Assembly (NCBI GenBank): GCA_039704465.1
Contig: JASFAU010000017.1
Span: 731,250 to 795,249 of the forward strand
Source: Plasmodiophora brassicae
Taxonomy: Eukaryota; Endomyxa; Phytomyxea; Plasmodiophorida; Plasmodiophoridae
Direction: 5' to 3'
DNA length: 64,000 bases
The notes below the pieces were generated by a model. The model worked only from the letters and a program-made list of their open reading frames with translations. It did not search any database and had not been told where the DNA came from. A program made the position numbers and the translations under genes. Shown here piece after piece: positions 30,711 through 41,356 of the stretch (positions are counted from its first letter, which is position 1; each line of letters starts with the position of its first letter).

Positions 30711-32207
30711 ATGACCCGCGACGTCGCTCAGCGATTCTTCGGAGTCCGCCGCCGCCGTGTTCGACTTGGACCTGTCGATCGTGTGGGCAACATGCACGTC
30801 GTTGCAGGACGGTGCCGGCGGCGTCGTCGACGGCCGAGGCAAACGCGCAACGTCCGGGCGGTGGTCGTCCTGGTCTGCGCGGCCGGTGCGGCCGGCGCGT
30901 TGCTCCTGCTGTGGTATACGCTCGATGCGGCGCAGAAGGCGAGTCGCCTGGCGGCCTTCGTGTCGCATCGTACGGCGCCGGCGTGGCCGGTCCTGAAGGC
31001 GGTCCGGCGCCTGTCGCGGTCGGTCGCGGACGCGTACCAGGTCGCCGAGCTCGGGCGCGTCCCGCGGTTCTCAGTCGACACGTCCGCCTGGTGGGTCTGC
31101 GAACCCGTGGAGGTGCTCGACCCGACCGTGTGGCCGACGACGATGGCCCCGGCCGAGGTCGATCGCGCCCGATCGCAATGGCAAACGTTCCTGGCGCACG
31201 TGCCGGCCACGCCGCCGCCCGCGCTCCTCGACCAGCGCCGTGGCATCGTGCTGGCGGGCGGCACGCTGGCCCAGCTGCGCACGGCCGTCATCACCATCAC
31301 GAAGCTTCGCCGGCTGCGGTGCGCGCTGCCGATCGAGCTCTGGTTCCTGCCCGACGAGGTCCCTGGGCAGTCGCTCGTCGCGCACCTGGCCACGCTGGGC
31401 GTCACGTGCCGCTGCACCCAGGAGTTGCACGAGGGCCTCGACGTCGGCGTGCGATTCGACCGGCGGCGGTTTCAGATCAAGTCGATCGCGCTGGCCATGA
31501 GCGCGTTCGCCGAGGTCGTGTTCCTCGACAGCGACAACGTGCCGCTGGCGGACCCCACGTTCCTGTTCGACGACGTCGACGCGTACGCGCGCACCGGCGC
31601 CGTGTTCTGGCCCGACCTCTGGGCGTGCAACATCCACCCGATCTACTGGCGGATCCTGGGCCTGCCCGACGACACCTGCAAGGGGCGCGGTACGTTCGAG
31701 TCGGGGCAGATGCTCGTCGACAAGCGACGGCACTGGCAGCCGGTGATGCTCGCGATGGCGATGAACCTGCAACCGCGGCTGCACTACGTGCTGGGCACCG
31801 GTGGTGGCGTGTGCGGGGGAGGCGACAAGGAAACGTTCGCCGCTGCGTTCGACGCGCTGCACCACCCGTACCACAAGGTCGGCAGGCAGCCAGGGGCGGC
31901 CGGGCGCGTTCGCGCCGACGGGCGCTGGCGCCAGGCCGCCATGGTCCAGTACGACCCCGCCGATACGAACCGCGCCCTGTTCCTGCACGTCAACGGCGAC
32001 AAGTTCAGCCCGTCCAGTCTGCTGTACGGCGAACGCCGATGGGCGCTGAGCGACGGGCGAGCGCTGACCCGCCGCGACGACGACATCGAGGCGGAATGCC
32101 TGGAGATCATGGTCGACTTCATGTGCAGCGACGTGTACCGCGAGCACGCCCCCGTCTTCCAGACGCCAGACTGTCGAGCGTTACGCGCCGCTCTGGCCAG
32201 GTTCTGA
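30711..32207 (+). CDS. GT71 alpha-mannosyltransferase (MNN2/MNN5-like)
   Basis: A single exon of 498 aa from ATG 30711 (ATG 30792 is equally possible). After a very basic stretch comes a signal anchor, VVVLVCAAGAAGALLLLWYT. The luminal domain carries RRFQIKSIALAMSAFAEVVF, then the metal-binding LDSDNVP at residue ~272, FWPDLWACNIHPIYWRILGL, FESGQMLVDKRRHW and GGGDKETFAAAFDAL. These are the blocks of the Mannosyl_trans3 (GT71) family, Golgi enzymes that add branches to mannans in fungi. That an unrelated-looking protist carries one suggests mannosylated surface glycans. No intron is needed. Confidence 0.85.
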   Translation: MTRDVAQRFFGVRRRRVRLGPVDRVGNMHVVAGRCRRRRRRPRQTRNVRAVVVLVCAAGAAGALLLLWYTLDAAQKASRLAAFVSHRTAPAWPVLKAVRRLSRSVADAYQVAELGRVPRFSVDTSAWWVCEPVEVLDPTVWPTTMAPAEVDRARSQWQTFLAHVPATPPPALLDQRRGIVLAGGTLAQLRTAVITITKLRRLRCALPIELWFLPDEVPGQSLVAHLATLGVTCRCTQELHEGLDVGVRFDRRRFQIKSIALAMSAFAEVVFLDSDNVPLADPTFLFDDVDAYARTGAVFWPDLWACNIHPIYWRILGLPDDTCKGRGTFESGQMLVDKRRHWQPVMLAMAMNLQPRLHYVLGTGGGVCGGGDKETFAAAFDALHHPYHKVGRQPGAAGRVRADGRWRQAAMVQYDPADTNRALFLHVNGDKFSPSSLLYGERRWALSDGRALTRRDDDIEAECLEIMVDFMCSDVYREHAPVFQTPDCRALRAALARF

Positions 32208-32328
32208 CGGGGAATGACGCCGACAATACATGCACCGGATGCATCGTCGACCCGTCATCAGGTCTGCTAGCGCCGGACGCAGCGCTCAGCATGCAGGAAC
32301 AGGCTGGCTACGTCGTAATCCTTCTTGT

Positions 32329-33883
32329 TCATGGCCAACTGATCAAATGGACCCCGCCATCGACACTCAGGAGCAGGTTGACGACGTCGCGATCATCGTT
32401 CTCCATAGCCAACTGCAACGCCGACTTGTTGTCTCTGGTCAGGAGATGGCGTTTGACCGCTCGATCATCCACGAGCAACTGGATAACAGAACCACGCCGA
32501 CTAGCAACGGCTTCGTGCAGTGCCGTCCAGCCTCTGCTGTCGCGCTTATTGTCGCTGATTCCGAGCGCGTTCAAAAGCACATGGACCACGCCATCGTGCC
32601 CCGGTTGCACGGCCAGGTGCATCGGCGTCTGCCGGTACAGGAATCTCAGCGAAGTGACCTCATTGACGTTGCTCTTGTTTGCGTTCGCAAGCAATTCTGC
32701 GGCCTGGACGTGTCCGCCCGATGCGGCTTGATGCAATGGCGTCCAGTGATTTCCCAGTTCCCGCGGATTGGGGTCAATCCCCCGTTTGCCTAGCAGCAAC
32801 GCGATGATTCGACCGTTCCCGCGCATCGCCGCCAAATGGAGCGGCGTCAGGCCCCCGCCGTACACGTTGACGTTGATGCCAGGCGCGTTCAGCAGCAACG
32901 TGACAATCTCATCTTTGGCGTTGACGACGGCCCAGTGAAGCGGCGCATATCGCGTATCAATTACGTCGGGCTTGTTGACGTCGATCCCAGGTGCCTTCAA
33001 CAGCAGTTTCACAATGTCGACCTTGTTCTCGGACACGGCCCAGCCCAGCGGCGTCTTCAGGTCGCTGGCCAACTCGACCGAGCGAGACGACGTTTCCCAT
33101 GAGCATCCCCCGATATTGACATCGATGCCAGGCACCGTCATCAGCAACTCGACAACATACAGTAGTCCACGCGCCGACGCCCACGGGAGCAGCATCCACC
33201 CTGCCTCAGGACGCGCGTATGTGAGGATCCCGGCATTGCCCTTGACCATCGTCTGTTCTCGAATCCAGTCGATTTCCGCTGCGTGCATGTGCTTCCTGGC
33301 GAAGCTCGATGATAGCGGGGTAGTCCTCGGTGGCGCTCCTGAAGAGATCTGGATTAGTACCTCGGAGCATGTCCCGCATCGCCTCGAATTGCCTCCAGGT
33401 CCGCATCTTCACCATGACGGCGGTAATTTAACCAGCGCATCTTGAAGCAATGCGCTACCTGCATAAGCTCGAGTGACTGAGCATGCAGGGTGCAATTAGG
33501 GTGCTGACACTGCGCCCACTGGACGACACTGTGTACCTACCATCAGGATGTCAACAACCTATAGCGGTGGCGTGTTCGATACGTACATCGGGCGCCGAAT
33601 TTTCGTTGATGAACGCAGCAACGGTCGCCAGTATTGGATCGGGGATATCGGTTCTGATGGGGATCGGCCATACGCCAGCGTCGCCAGTCCCGAGGAGTTG
33701 CTTCAAGAAGGTGAAATGGACTGCACCAGCCTCCGCCTCGACGAAGTGGATGCGATCGACGTCGGAAAGGAGCGCGAAGCGGCGCCCGGCAGTACTCGCA
33801 GCGAGAAGCACGGTGGCGACAATGCTGATCATGGACAGCAGCACGCGCTGCTGCACTGAGCAACAGAGTGCGATCATCGTCAT
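32329..33883 (-). CDS. Secreted SKP1/BTB-fold protein with ankyrin-repeat C-terminus
   Basis: Three exons, complement of 32329-33295, 33361-33518 and 33587-33883, give 473 aa; introns are 65 and 68 bp and all phases close. A signal peptide lies in the first ~32 residues (SMISIVATVLLAASTAG). A SKP1/BTB domain follows: FALLSDVDRIHFVEAEAGAV, FTFLKQLLG, PIPIRTDIPDPILATVAAFI and, after the first intron, SLELMQVAHCFKMRWLNY, matching the SKP1 ELILAANYL helix. From residue ~200 about eight ankyrin repeats run to the end (TPLHLAAMRGNGRIIALLLG, TPLHQAASGGHVQAAELLAN, RQTPMHLAVQPGHDGVVHVL). An alternative ankyrin-only model starts at 33415 with an 82-bp intron. The architecture matches the gene at 10836-11755. 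Confidence 0.75.
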
Positions 33884-34310
33884 GTCGTACTTCTGCGGCC
33901 GTCCGCGGCCGCTCAAGCCGTTCAGGCAATCGTTTGCACCGCGTCCAAATCGCAAGAGAGACCTCTGATGCGGACCGCAGCCGTGCGGGCGCTTTCCCGG
34001 CGCTGCCCTGCGCCCGCCTTGCATGGGTGCCTTCATCAGTACAATAGGGACCGTAATATAAATAGCGCGGCCACACACGGGGAAACTACCTACAAAGCGA
34101 GTTGAGTCCGAATTCCCTGCGCTCGGGTTGATTTCGCGCCCCGACATGTGATCTGATCCAGGTTAAACGCGTCATCGCGCGTGTCGTCACATTTCGTCCG
34201 CGGATCCGGCGTCCCTGCCATCGTCGCTCAAGATTCCCTCGACGTCACGCTGGCTGGCGGCGTCTTCACCTTCCCGTCGACTGTGGTACACAAATGTGAC
34301 GATGCACGAT

Positions 34311-34919
34311 TTAGTGGATGGGTAGGCGGGAGGGTCGCTGCAGCGTGCCTGCCATGTCTGGTGCCGATGCGCGGTACGGGGTCGGTCGCAGCACCTGAAT
34401 CGGGACGGGGACAAACGGGGTTGGCGCCGGTTCACTGGTCGCTGAGAACGCTAACTGATCGAGCGCTTCCGTTTCCACGACGTCGACCTGCTCGTTTCGC
34501 AACGCGGCAGCGGCGGCCGCCTGCACCAGGCTAGTGGTGGCGGCGTTCGTGGCGACACCGGGCCGCCTGACTGTCGGGCGCAGCTGGTCCAGGTCGTCCG
34601 TCGTGAAATGATCGGTCGGGCCCTTGCAGTCGAGGAAGGCCTGCAGGTGCCTGTGGATGTCCGTCGAGCTGAACGTCGTGGTCGTGTCGGCGGACAGGTC
34701 GGCGGTGTCGCGTGCCGATATCACGACGGACACGTCCATGTCGCACAGCTTCGATAGCTCGATTGCCTTCTTGAGCAGGCCCACGCGACGCTTCCGGAAC
34801 GTGATCTACGTAGGGGCAGCAAATCAGCATCAGGCGCAAATGAAAACGCCGGCAACGGGCCGTACGGCACGGTGCTTGGCATCCTCGATGCGCTCGATGG
34901 CGATCTTCTTGCGGCCCAT
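34311..34919 (-). CDS. MADS-box transcription factor
   Basis: Two exons, complement of 34311-34805 and 34866-34919 (60-bp intron, phase 0), give 182 aa. The MADS domain is at the extreme N-terminus, MGRKKIAIERIEDAKHRA joined across the intron to ITFRKRRVGLLKKAIELS and KLCDMDVSVVIS. That is the DNA-binding and dimerisation core of the SRF/MEF2 superfamily; the MGRKKI start and the KLCD motif are MEF2/SRF-like. No K-box is present. The C-terminal part is Thr/Ala/Pro-rich (TTSLVQAAAAAALRNEQVDV). It should bind CArG-type sites in the nucleus. Exact subfamily is undecided. Confidence 0.9.
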
Positions 34920-35590
34920 GTCGGCGGACGGTCGGTGGGGCGTGTCCGATCCGGGGAGCAAATCCGATGAATGCGCGCTGGGGAGGGGACCGGGGCAACG
35001 TCAGCCGCCGCGCATGCAACAACGAGGTTGCCTGACGAAAGCGCCGGTCGCCGGGGCAGGAAGATGCGCGCGCGTGCGCGGCGAACAGTGGCCGATCCGC
35101 GTTCCCGGCCGGGCGCCCCTCGCGGTCGTTCGTGTATGAGTGTGCCCCTTGATGTGTGATCGATGGGCCTATTTTTGGGCGGCGCCGTGCCCGTCGCCCG
35201 ACCCTGGCTATACTTGGCACCCGATGATGACCGGCCTCGCTGCTCCTGCGATCGCCAGTGACGGCTGCGGTACAATGAGCCACTGTCGGGGCAATTATTT
35301 TGGGCAAACGTGGCCCTGCGGAGCACACGTCTCCCGGTGGTAACGCACAAACACACGCTGGCGACGACGCTGCAATCCCGTCGACCCGCACGCCCACAAG
35401 TTTGCCCAGCACGCCAATGACGAATAGGTAACTATCGTCAGCGTCCACCCGTCGCTGCCGTCGGACCCGTTTTGCGTGCGTGGCGTGACCGGTCGACTGC
35501 AGTCGCGCGGTGCCGCGGAAGGTACCTACGACATGCAGCTCATAAGGTCAGCGCCGACGCGGAGTCCGCCAAGCCCGTCCCGCGCACGCG
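34920..35590. other. Intergenic gap between divergent MADS-box and TMEM209 genes
   Basis: Open frames here are low-complexity or short. There is no family similarity and no clear TATA box; I see no gene. Confidence 0.5.
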
Positions 35591-37661
35591 ATGGAGGCGT
35601 CGTCGTTGTCGTCGCCGGGCATGGTGCGCCGCCGGGACGGCCGCATCGGCGAGACGGACGCGTTCGCGCGCACCGGCACCGGGTCGGCGTACCCGGCACC
35701 GACCGCCGTGCGACTGTCGCTCCTCGTCGCAGCGCTCGTCCTGCTGCAATGCGTTCGCATCGGCCCGGACCTGCTGCGCCTGGTCGGCACGGCCGTCGTC
35801 GCCATGCACCTGATCGTCGGCGTCGTGCAGATGCTCGGTGGCAGTTCCCGTCGATCGGCGGTCGCCCCGGACCCGTTCGTCGCGGGTCGTGCCGCCGCCG
35901 CTCCATCCACGCCGTCATCGTCGACGGCGACGGCCGGGTCCATCATATCGCCCGGGTCGCGGCGCTCCACACCGGTCTGTCGTGTTCCGCGATGGACACG
36001 CGCGCGCGCCCCCTGACCTGTTCGTCTCGTGCAGTCCCGCCTGGACCCGTACACGGCATCGATGACGCCGCCGCCGTTCCACGCCGGCTCGCCGCAGGCC
36101 AAACCGAAACCAGCGCCCGAACAGGCCGACGCGGGTCGCTGGTCGGGTGCGGCGGCGCCATCGTCCCGGCGCGCGATCGCCGGCCCGACGACGACGCCGC
36201 AGTCGTCGCCGTACATGCAGACGTACCTGCCGTCGGTGCGCGAGGAGTCGTCCTCGCAGCTGCACTGCCAGGCGGGGCAGACCGCCAACGAGTTCGAGGA
36301 GATGGCCCTGCACGACATGGCCGCCGGCGAGCTGCGCCAGCTGCGCGTGTCGCCCGAGCGCATGGAGACGCTGGCGGAGCGCATGCGAAGTACGTCGTGG
36401 GCCAATCACCTCCCTCGTCTGCGTCTCCTTAACTGTTGCGGCCGGCAGGTTTCCTGGCCATGGACGTGCTGCGCCCGCTCTGCAACGAGTTACGCGCGTC
36501 CGACGCGTCACTGTTCGAGATCCGCGACCGCCTGGTGGCGTCCGGCATGCCGGTCGCCATGGCGCTGAGCCAGTGCGACCCGAACAACGCCGTTGCCGTT
36601 GCCAAGGTCCTCAGGGACAACCTGGGTACGCGGCCTGCCTGTGCGTACTCGCACGCCATCTCTCTGATCAAACGTGTCGTGCGCCCAGGATCCGTCCCAC
36701 AGGTCCAGGGCGTGCTCGAAGTTCGCCGGCAGCTGGACGAGTTCCTGGCAGTGCCGCGTCCCGACGAGGATGACCTCGGGTTGGCTCCTGATGCGAAATT
36801 GCCTTGCTGTGTCGGCGGCGTGACTGCTCGTGCAGGTCGTTCCCGATGGACTATGTGGAGAGCCGGCTGTTCCGTCTCGGCGAGGATACCCTGATCAGCG
36901 ATTTCCACTGGGATTCCGGCATGCCCTATAAAGGTGGTTCACGAACATGCAGGCCGTTGACCCCGCTGACGTGTGGATCCTCGTGTCTCCAGGGAAGGCG
37001 TGGAGCGCCGATACTGCCCCGACAGACACCCAGATTCTGCTGCACGTCTTCTCTCGGTATCGGGCGCCTCTGCGTCCCCATTCTCTGCCATCTGTCCGCT
37101 CATGCACCATCCCGTCAGCTGGGTCGACACGCAGGTCCTCCCCCGGGGATCGTTCTCCCGCGCCTACGTTGCGAGCGTATCGCGTAAGGTATCTGTACCT
37201 GCCGTCGTCCATTAACGGAGCACGCCGGCCCCCCTCTAATTGTGTTGCTGCTGCCCCGTACAGACGGGCGTATCTCGCCGAGCGTTGGGCCCATTGGTTA
37301 TCGAGCAGACGCGCGCCGTGCCGCCCTACTTTGTGCTGGTCACCAATGCCGGGCGCAAGTACCATCCGCTGTACGATATCAACCGACGCTGGTAATTGCC
37401 ACTAAACCACGCGCGCGCGCAGACCCGGTCGACACGTCGTGTTCAACACGTTGGCGCTGTTCGTATTCCTCATACACAAGGACCACGACGGTAAGGTCTG
37501 CCGGTGCAGGTACGGCGGCGACGTGCGCGTAACATCCATGGTGGTTCTCAATCCCCGCCCGATCGCACAGCATTGCGTCGCTCGCGAAATCGAGGACGGC
37601 CCGCCTGGCGCTGCAGCCCGGCGTCAGCGATGACGACGACAACGATGATGATTATACATAA
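35591..37661 (+). CDS. TMEM209: TMEM209-like nuclear-envelope membrane protein
   Basis: Ten exons, 35591-35974, 36035-36389, 36449-36625, 36689-36779, 36836-36933, 36993-37056, 37119-37188, 37264-37370, 37423-37509 and 37571-37661, total 508 codons with consistent phases. Two hydrophobic segments near the N-terminus (VRLSLLVAALVLLQCV, LVGTAVVAMHLIVGVVQML) are followed by a Ser/Pro-rich loop. The C-terminal domain shows DYVESRLFRLGEDTLISDFH, KAWSADTAPTDTQILLHVF and FNTLALFVFLIHKDHDGK, aligning with the TMEM209 (CytochromB561_N) family end. TMEM209 is a nuclear-envelope protein linked to nucleoporin Nup205 in animals. The last two introns are less certain. The terminal residues are acidic. Confidence 0.8.
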
Positions 37662-37821
37662 TCCGGGGGCATCGATCAACGCGACAGGCTGTGTCTGTGC
37701 GAGGTGTGCCGCCGCAGGTCGATCCCATGAGCTTCGTCCTGGTTGCCGGGTGCGGGTACGTGCCGACCACGTGCTGGCACACAGACACGCATGGCATGGC
37801 CAGGCACGTGGCCGCCGGCGC

Positions 37822-39549
37822 TCAGGGACGTTGCCTTGGATCCAGGCCATGCTTCCGGGCCAGTTGCCCTAGTCGCTCAGCGTCACCGGCATCTGTGCAC
37901 GTTTCGACCAGGTCGGCGAAGATCGTGGCGGTGACGTCGGCGCCGGGGGCCAGCGCCGTCGACGATGCGTCCAGCATCCGCTCGAACGTGTCGATCGACC
38001 GGGACAGCAGGCCCGCCTTCCTGTACAGCGCGATCATCGTCAGGAACATGGGCAGGTGCCCGGGCCGCCGATCCGGTCGTCGCGTCGCCCGGTCGAACAG
38101 GGCCTGGCAGGCGGGCAGCTGCGAGCAGGCGCCATACGCGGCCAGGAACGCGACGACGACGCCGCCGTCGTGGATCAGCGACCTGCGCCGGGCGTACGCG
38201 TCCAGGTGGCGAACGGCGTCGAGGCGTTCCCGGCGGCCGCAAGCGGCGACGAACGCGACGAACGCGTCCCGGTCGACGCTGACGTCCCGTTGCCGGATCT
38301 CGACGAACACGTCCATGGCGTCGTCGACGCGATCGGCCCGCGCGAACACGTCGAGCATGGCCGCCAGCACCGGCGGGGTGTACCGGCGCCCGGCGCGCTC
38401 CAGAGCGCGGAACGTGCCGATGGCGGCGTCCAGCATGTCGTTCCTGGCGTAGGCGGTGATCAGGGCGCCGAATGTGCCCGCCCGGGGCGATCGCACACGC
38501 TCGAACACGAGCTCGGCGTCCTGGACGCGCCCGCATGCGCCATAGGCGACGATGAAGGCGTTGGCGACCGCCGGGTCGACGTCGAGCAGGGACCGTTGAT
38601 CGACATAGGCGCGCAACGTGTCGAGGTACTGCTGGTCGTCGTCGTTGTCGTGATGGCGGACGGGAGCGGCACAGGAGCAGGTGATCAGCGTGGCGAGGAG
38701 CGACGGCGACGGCGTCGGGCACCGACGGGCGACCATCTGGCGGAACACGTCGAGGGCCCGGTCGAGGCGCCCGGCGGAGGACAGCGCCTTGATGATGGCG
38801 GCGTAGACGTGGCCGGTCGGCGGCAGGCCCACCTGGTCCATCAGGGCCAGCGCCTGCATGGCCGCGTCGAACTCGCCCTGCGACAGCAGCGCCAGGCAGA
38901 GGTCCCTGTAGATGCCACGCTGCGGGTACGCCAGCGGCACGCGCTCATCGTCGACGATGCGCTTGGCGGTGGCGGCGCCCAGGGCGCTCCGCGATTCGGC
39001 ACAGCAGGCGGCCATCATGGACAGCAGGGACTCGCTGATCGGCACGTTGTTGTCCAGGGCGTCCGACAGAAGCGGGAGCGCCGCCCCCGGAGCGTTCCAC
39101 GCTCGGCACAGGTTGCCGAGTGCGACGATCACGTCGTGGGTCCGAGGCCCACATCGACGATACAGATCGAGCGTGTCCCGCAGGACGGGCGCGCCGGCCG
39201 CCTTGCACGAACTCAGGAACAGGCAGAACAGGCGGTCGTCGTCGTCGACGTCGACGCCTTTGCAGAGTGCCTCGCGCAGCACGTCGGGCGCTTTGGACGG
39301 CAGACGCCGCCGGCAGTACTCCAGCGCGCGGCAGAAGAACGAGCGGTCGCAGGTCAGGCCCGAGTCGACAGCGCGGCGGAAGACGGCCCAGCCGCGGTGC
39401 GGGTCCAGGTCCTGTCGGAGCAGGTGCGCCGCGAGCTGCCGCGTCGGCCTCCTGGAGAAGTCGTCCAGCGGGCCGACCAGACGCGCGCGATGGTGGACGC
39501 CGCGGACCCGTGTCAGGGCATGGACGCGAGCGGACCTGCTCAGCGCCAT
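37822..39549 (-). CDS. Pentatricopeptide-repeat (PPR) protein
   Basis: A single exon of 575 aa. A basic N-terminus (MALSRSARVHALTRVRGVHH) suits organelle import. From residue ~50 the protein is a run of ~35-residue helical hairpins with PPR signatures: GHVYAAIIKALSSAGRLDRA, ANAFIVAYGACGRVQDAELV, TFGALITAYARNDMLDAAIG, VLAAMLDVFARADRVDDAMD and FVAFVAACGRRERLDAVRHL. PPR proteins bind organellar RNA base by base. No C-terminal editing or nuclease domain is present. With the OPR-RAP gene this window holds two organelle RNA factors. Confidence 0.9.
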   Translation of the reverse strand: MALSRSARVHALTRVRGVHHRARLVGPLDDFSRRPTRQLAAHLLRQDLDPHRGWAVFRRAVDSGLTCDRSFFCRALEYCRRRLPSKAPDVLREALCKGVDVDDDDRLFCLFLSSCKAAGAPVLRDTLDLYRRCGPRTHDVIVALGNLCRAWNAPGAALPLLSDALDNNVPISESLLSMMAACCAESRSALGAATAKRIVDDERVPLAYPQRGIYRDLCLALLSQGEFDAAMQALALMDQVGLPPTGHVYAAIIKALSSAGRLDRALDVFRQMVARRCPTPSPSLLATLITCSCAAPVRHHDNDDDQQYLDTLRAYVDQRSLLDVDPAVANAFIVAYGACGRVQDAELVFERVRSPRAGTFGALITAYARNDMLDAAIGTFRALERAGRRYTPPVLAAMLDVFARADRVDDAMDVFVEIRQRDVSVDRDAFVAFVAACGRRERLDAVRHLDAYARRRSLIHDGGVVVAFLAAYGACSQLPACQALFDRATRRPDRRPGHLPMFLTMIALYRKAGLLSRSIDTFERMLDASSTALAPGADVTATIFADLVETCTDAGDAERLGQLARKHGLDPRQRP

Positions 39550-39919
39550 TTACCTGACGAGGCCGCGACAACGGAGTCCGCTGGGGACGGCCCCCGTAGT
39601 TGCAGGCTTGCAGCTCCCCGTCACGGACGCAACAGCGGTGGCGTGCAGCTCTCAGTGCCGTTGACTGCACTGCGGTACCGCACTTCCCGACTGTGATCCG
39701 CAGAGCGCATGCGTGCCGATGCGCAAGATTGTAATCCGGCCGAAACGTTCCAGGGGGCTATGTTCCGAAATGGCGTCCGGGCGCGCCGTTCTATGTTTAG
39801 GCGTGCGGACTAAATCCGTCGCTCGCCCGGGGCGACCGAGAGGCGGGCCGTCGATCCCACACAGGATCCGTACCTGGGCGTAGATTCCGCATCGCATATC
39901 GGGTCGAGAATATCATCAC

Positions 39920-40698
39920 ATGGCCGGCAAGACCGAGTGGGAGGACGCCCTGATCCGGCATGGCATCATCGAGGCGCCGCCGCGTGTCCCCACCGATGAG
40001 GAGGTGGCGCTGGCCGCCCAGGAGGCCCTCGCAGCTGTGTACGTCGCGCGTGCCGCAACGGTATCGGCCGTCTGCTTCGTTTGCTGACTGGGTGCCGGTG
40101 CAGGAACCCGTACGAGTCCATGTCGCTGGATCAGCTGGACGCCCATGAAGATGTGATTGACGATGACGACCTGTCGCGGTTGCGGGCGCAGCGCCTGGCC
40201 GACATGAAGGCGCAATCGCGGGCGAATCGCTTCGGGCAGCTGTACCAGGTCGGGCAGACCGACTACAAGACGGCGATCACGGACGCTAGCCACGCGTCGC
40301 CCGTGGTCGTCCACCTGATGGAGCACGGCAGCCAGGACTGTGCTCTGCTGAACCAGTGCCTGGGGGAGGTGGCTCGCCGCTTCCCGGCCGTTAAGTTCGT
40401 TAGGGTCGTCGCCAGCGAAGCCATGGAGAAGTTCCCGCGGCAGAACTGCCCGACCGTGCTCGTCTATCGCAACGGGCAGATTGTCGGCCAGTTCGTCAAA
40501 CTGTCGGCGTGGGCCGGGCCCAAGACCAACGCGGACGTTGTCGAGTGGGTCCTCGCCAAACAGGTCCCTGGTCTGCTGCCGCAGTCGACGCTTGAATCGG
40601 ACCCGCGCGCCGCTCTCGTCAAGACGAGCGTGTCGTTCGCCGGACGCTCCAGAGCAGGGCAAGCGCAGGCGGCCGACAGCGATGATGACGACTGGTGA
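39920..40698 (+). CDS. PLP2: Phosducin-like protein 2/3 (chaperonin co-factor)
   Basis: Two exons, 39920-40038 and 40104-40698 (65-bp intron with CTGAC branch point), give 237 aa. It opens with KTEWEDALIRHGIIEAPP and NPYESMSLDQLDAHED, the conserved helix region of the PLP2/PDCL2/3 subfamily. A thioredoxin-like fold follows from residue ~75: FGQLYQVGQTDYKTAITDAS, VVVHLMEHGSQDCALLNQCL, FPAVKFVRVVASEAMEKFPR and NCPTVLVYRNGQIVGQFVKL. The C-terminus is acidic (SDDDDW). These proteins help the CCT chaperonin fold actin, tubulin and G-beta subunits. The redox Cys pair of true thioredoxins is absent, as usual. Confidence 0.93.
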
Positions 40699-41356
40699 CG
40701 TACCCGCATCGGGGCCGGCCTGTTTCATTAAAATACGACTGACGCCAGCATTGGAGCTCTGCAAGGGGGAGCAGGGCGGGGGATTCGAGTCATGTCGCCT
40801 CTAGAGCGAGACAAGCTGCCCGCCGTCAGTGCCTATACATTCACCCCTACGAACTCGCGCGCTCGTACTGCCAGTTCCCGTGCCCGCCACCTAGCGGCAT
40901 CTGGTGAATGTCACGACTCGGGCGGGATCAGCAGAACGGAACGGGTGTCATTACGGTCGTCCTTTGGCCGCTCCAAGGCCGGCCGATACTATTAGCCAGG
41001 TCCAAGGTAAACCAGCGGCGGATGCGCTATTGTGCCGTCATCGTCGTCGTTCGCGACCTCCCGAAGATGGATCCGCGTCAGCGGCAGATTGCCAGACCAT
41101 AACCTGGTCCCGGTCAATGCAGCAGGTCAGGGCGTCCTACAGCGATGACGACCGTTGGCAGCGGCGTTTCGCTCTCCTTCGCCGTCCCTGGAACACGACG
41201 TATTGCTTGAAAGCTGTCGAGTATCATGCCGTCGTGGGAGTGGCCCAGTCAGGTATGAAGATATCGGCCGCCTAGGATTGACGGGTGTTGTCACATATCT
41301 GTACGCGCGTCGGGTGTGATTCAGGTAGGTGGCTGGGTTGTCCGGGAACCACCCAG
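40699..41356. other. Intergenic gap with no supported gene
   Basis: Short frames on the plus strand (40792-40995, 40904-41275) lack domain, signal or repeat content. I see nothing else. Confidence 0.45.

Noticed and set aside
33361..33415. Start of an ankyrin-only gene at 33415 with an 82-bp intron
   Set aside because: A 65-bp intron in another phase joins these bases to an upstream SKP1/BTB exon set and completes that domain, which is more economical. Kept as the alternative model.
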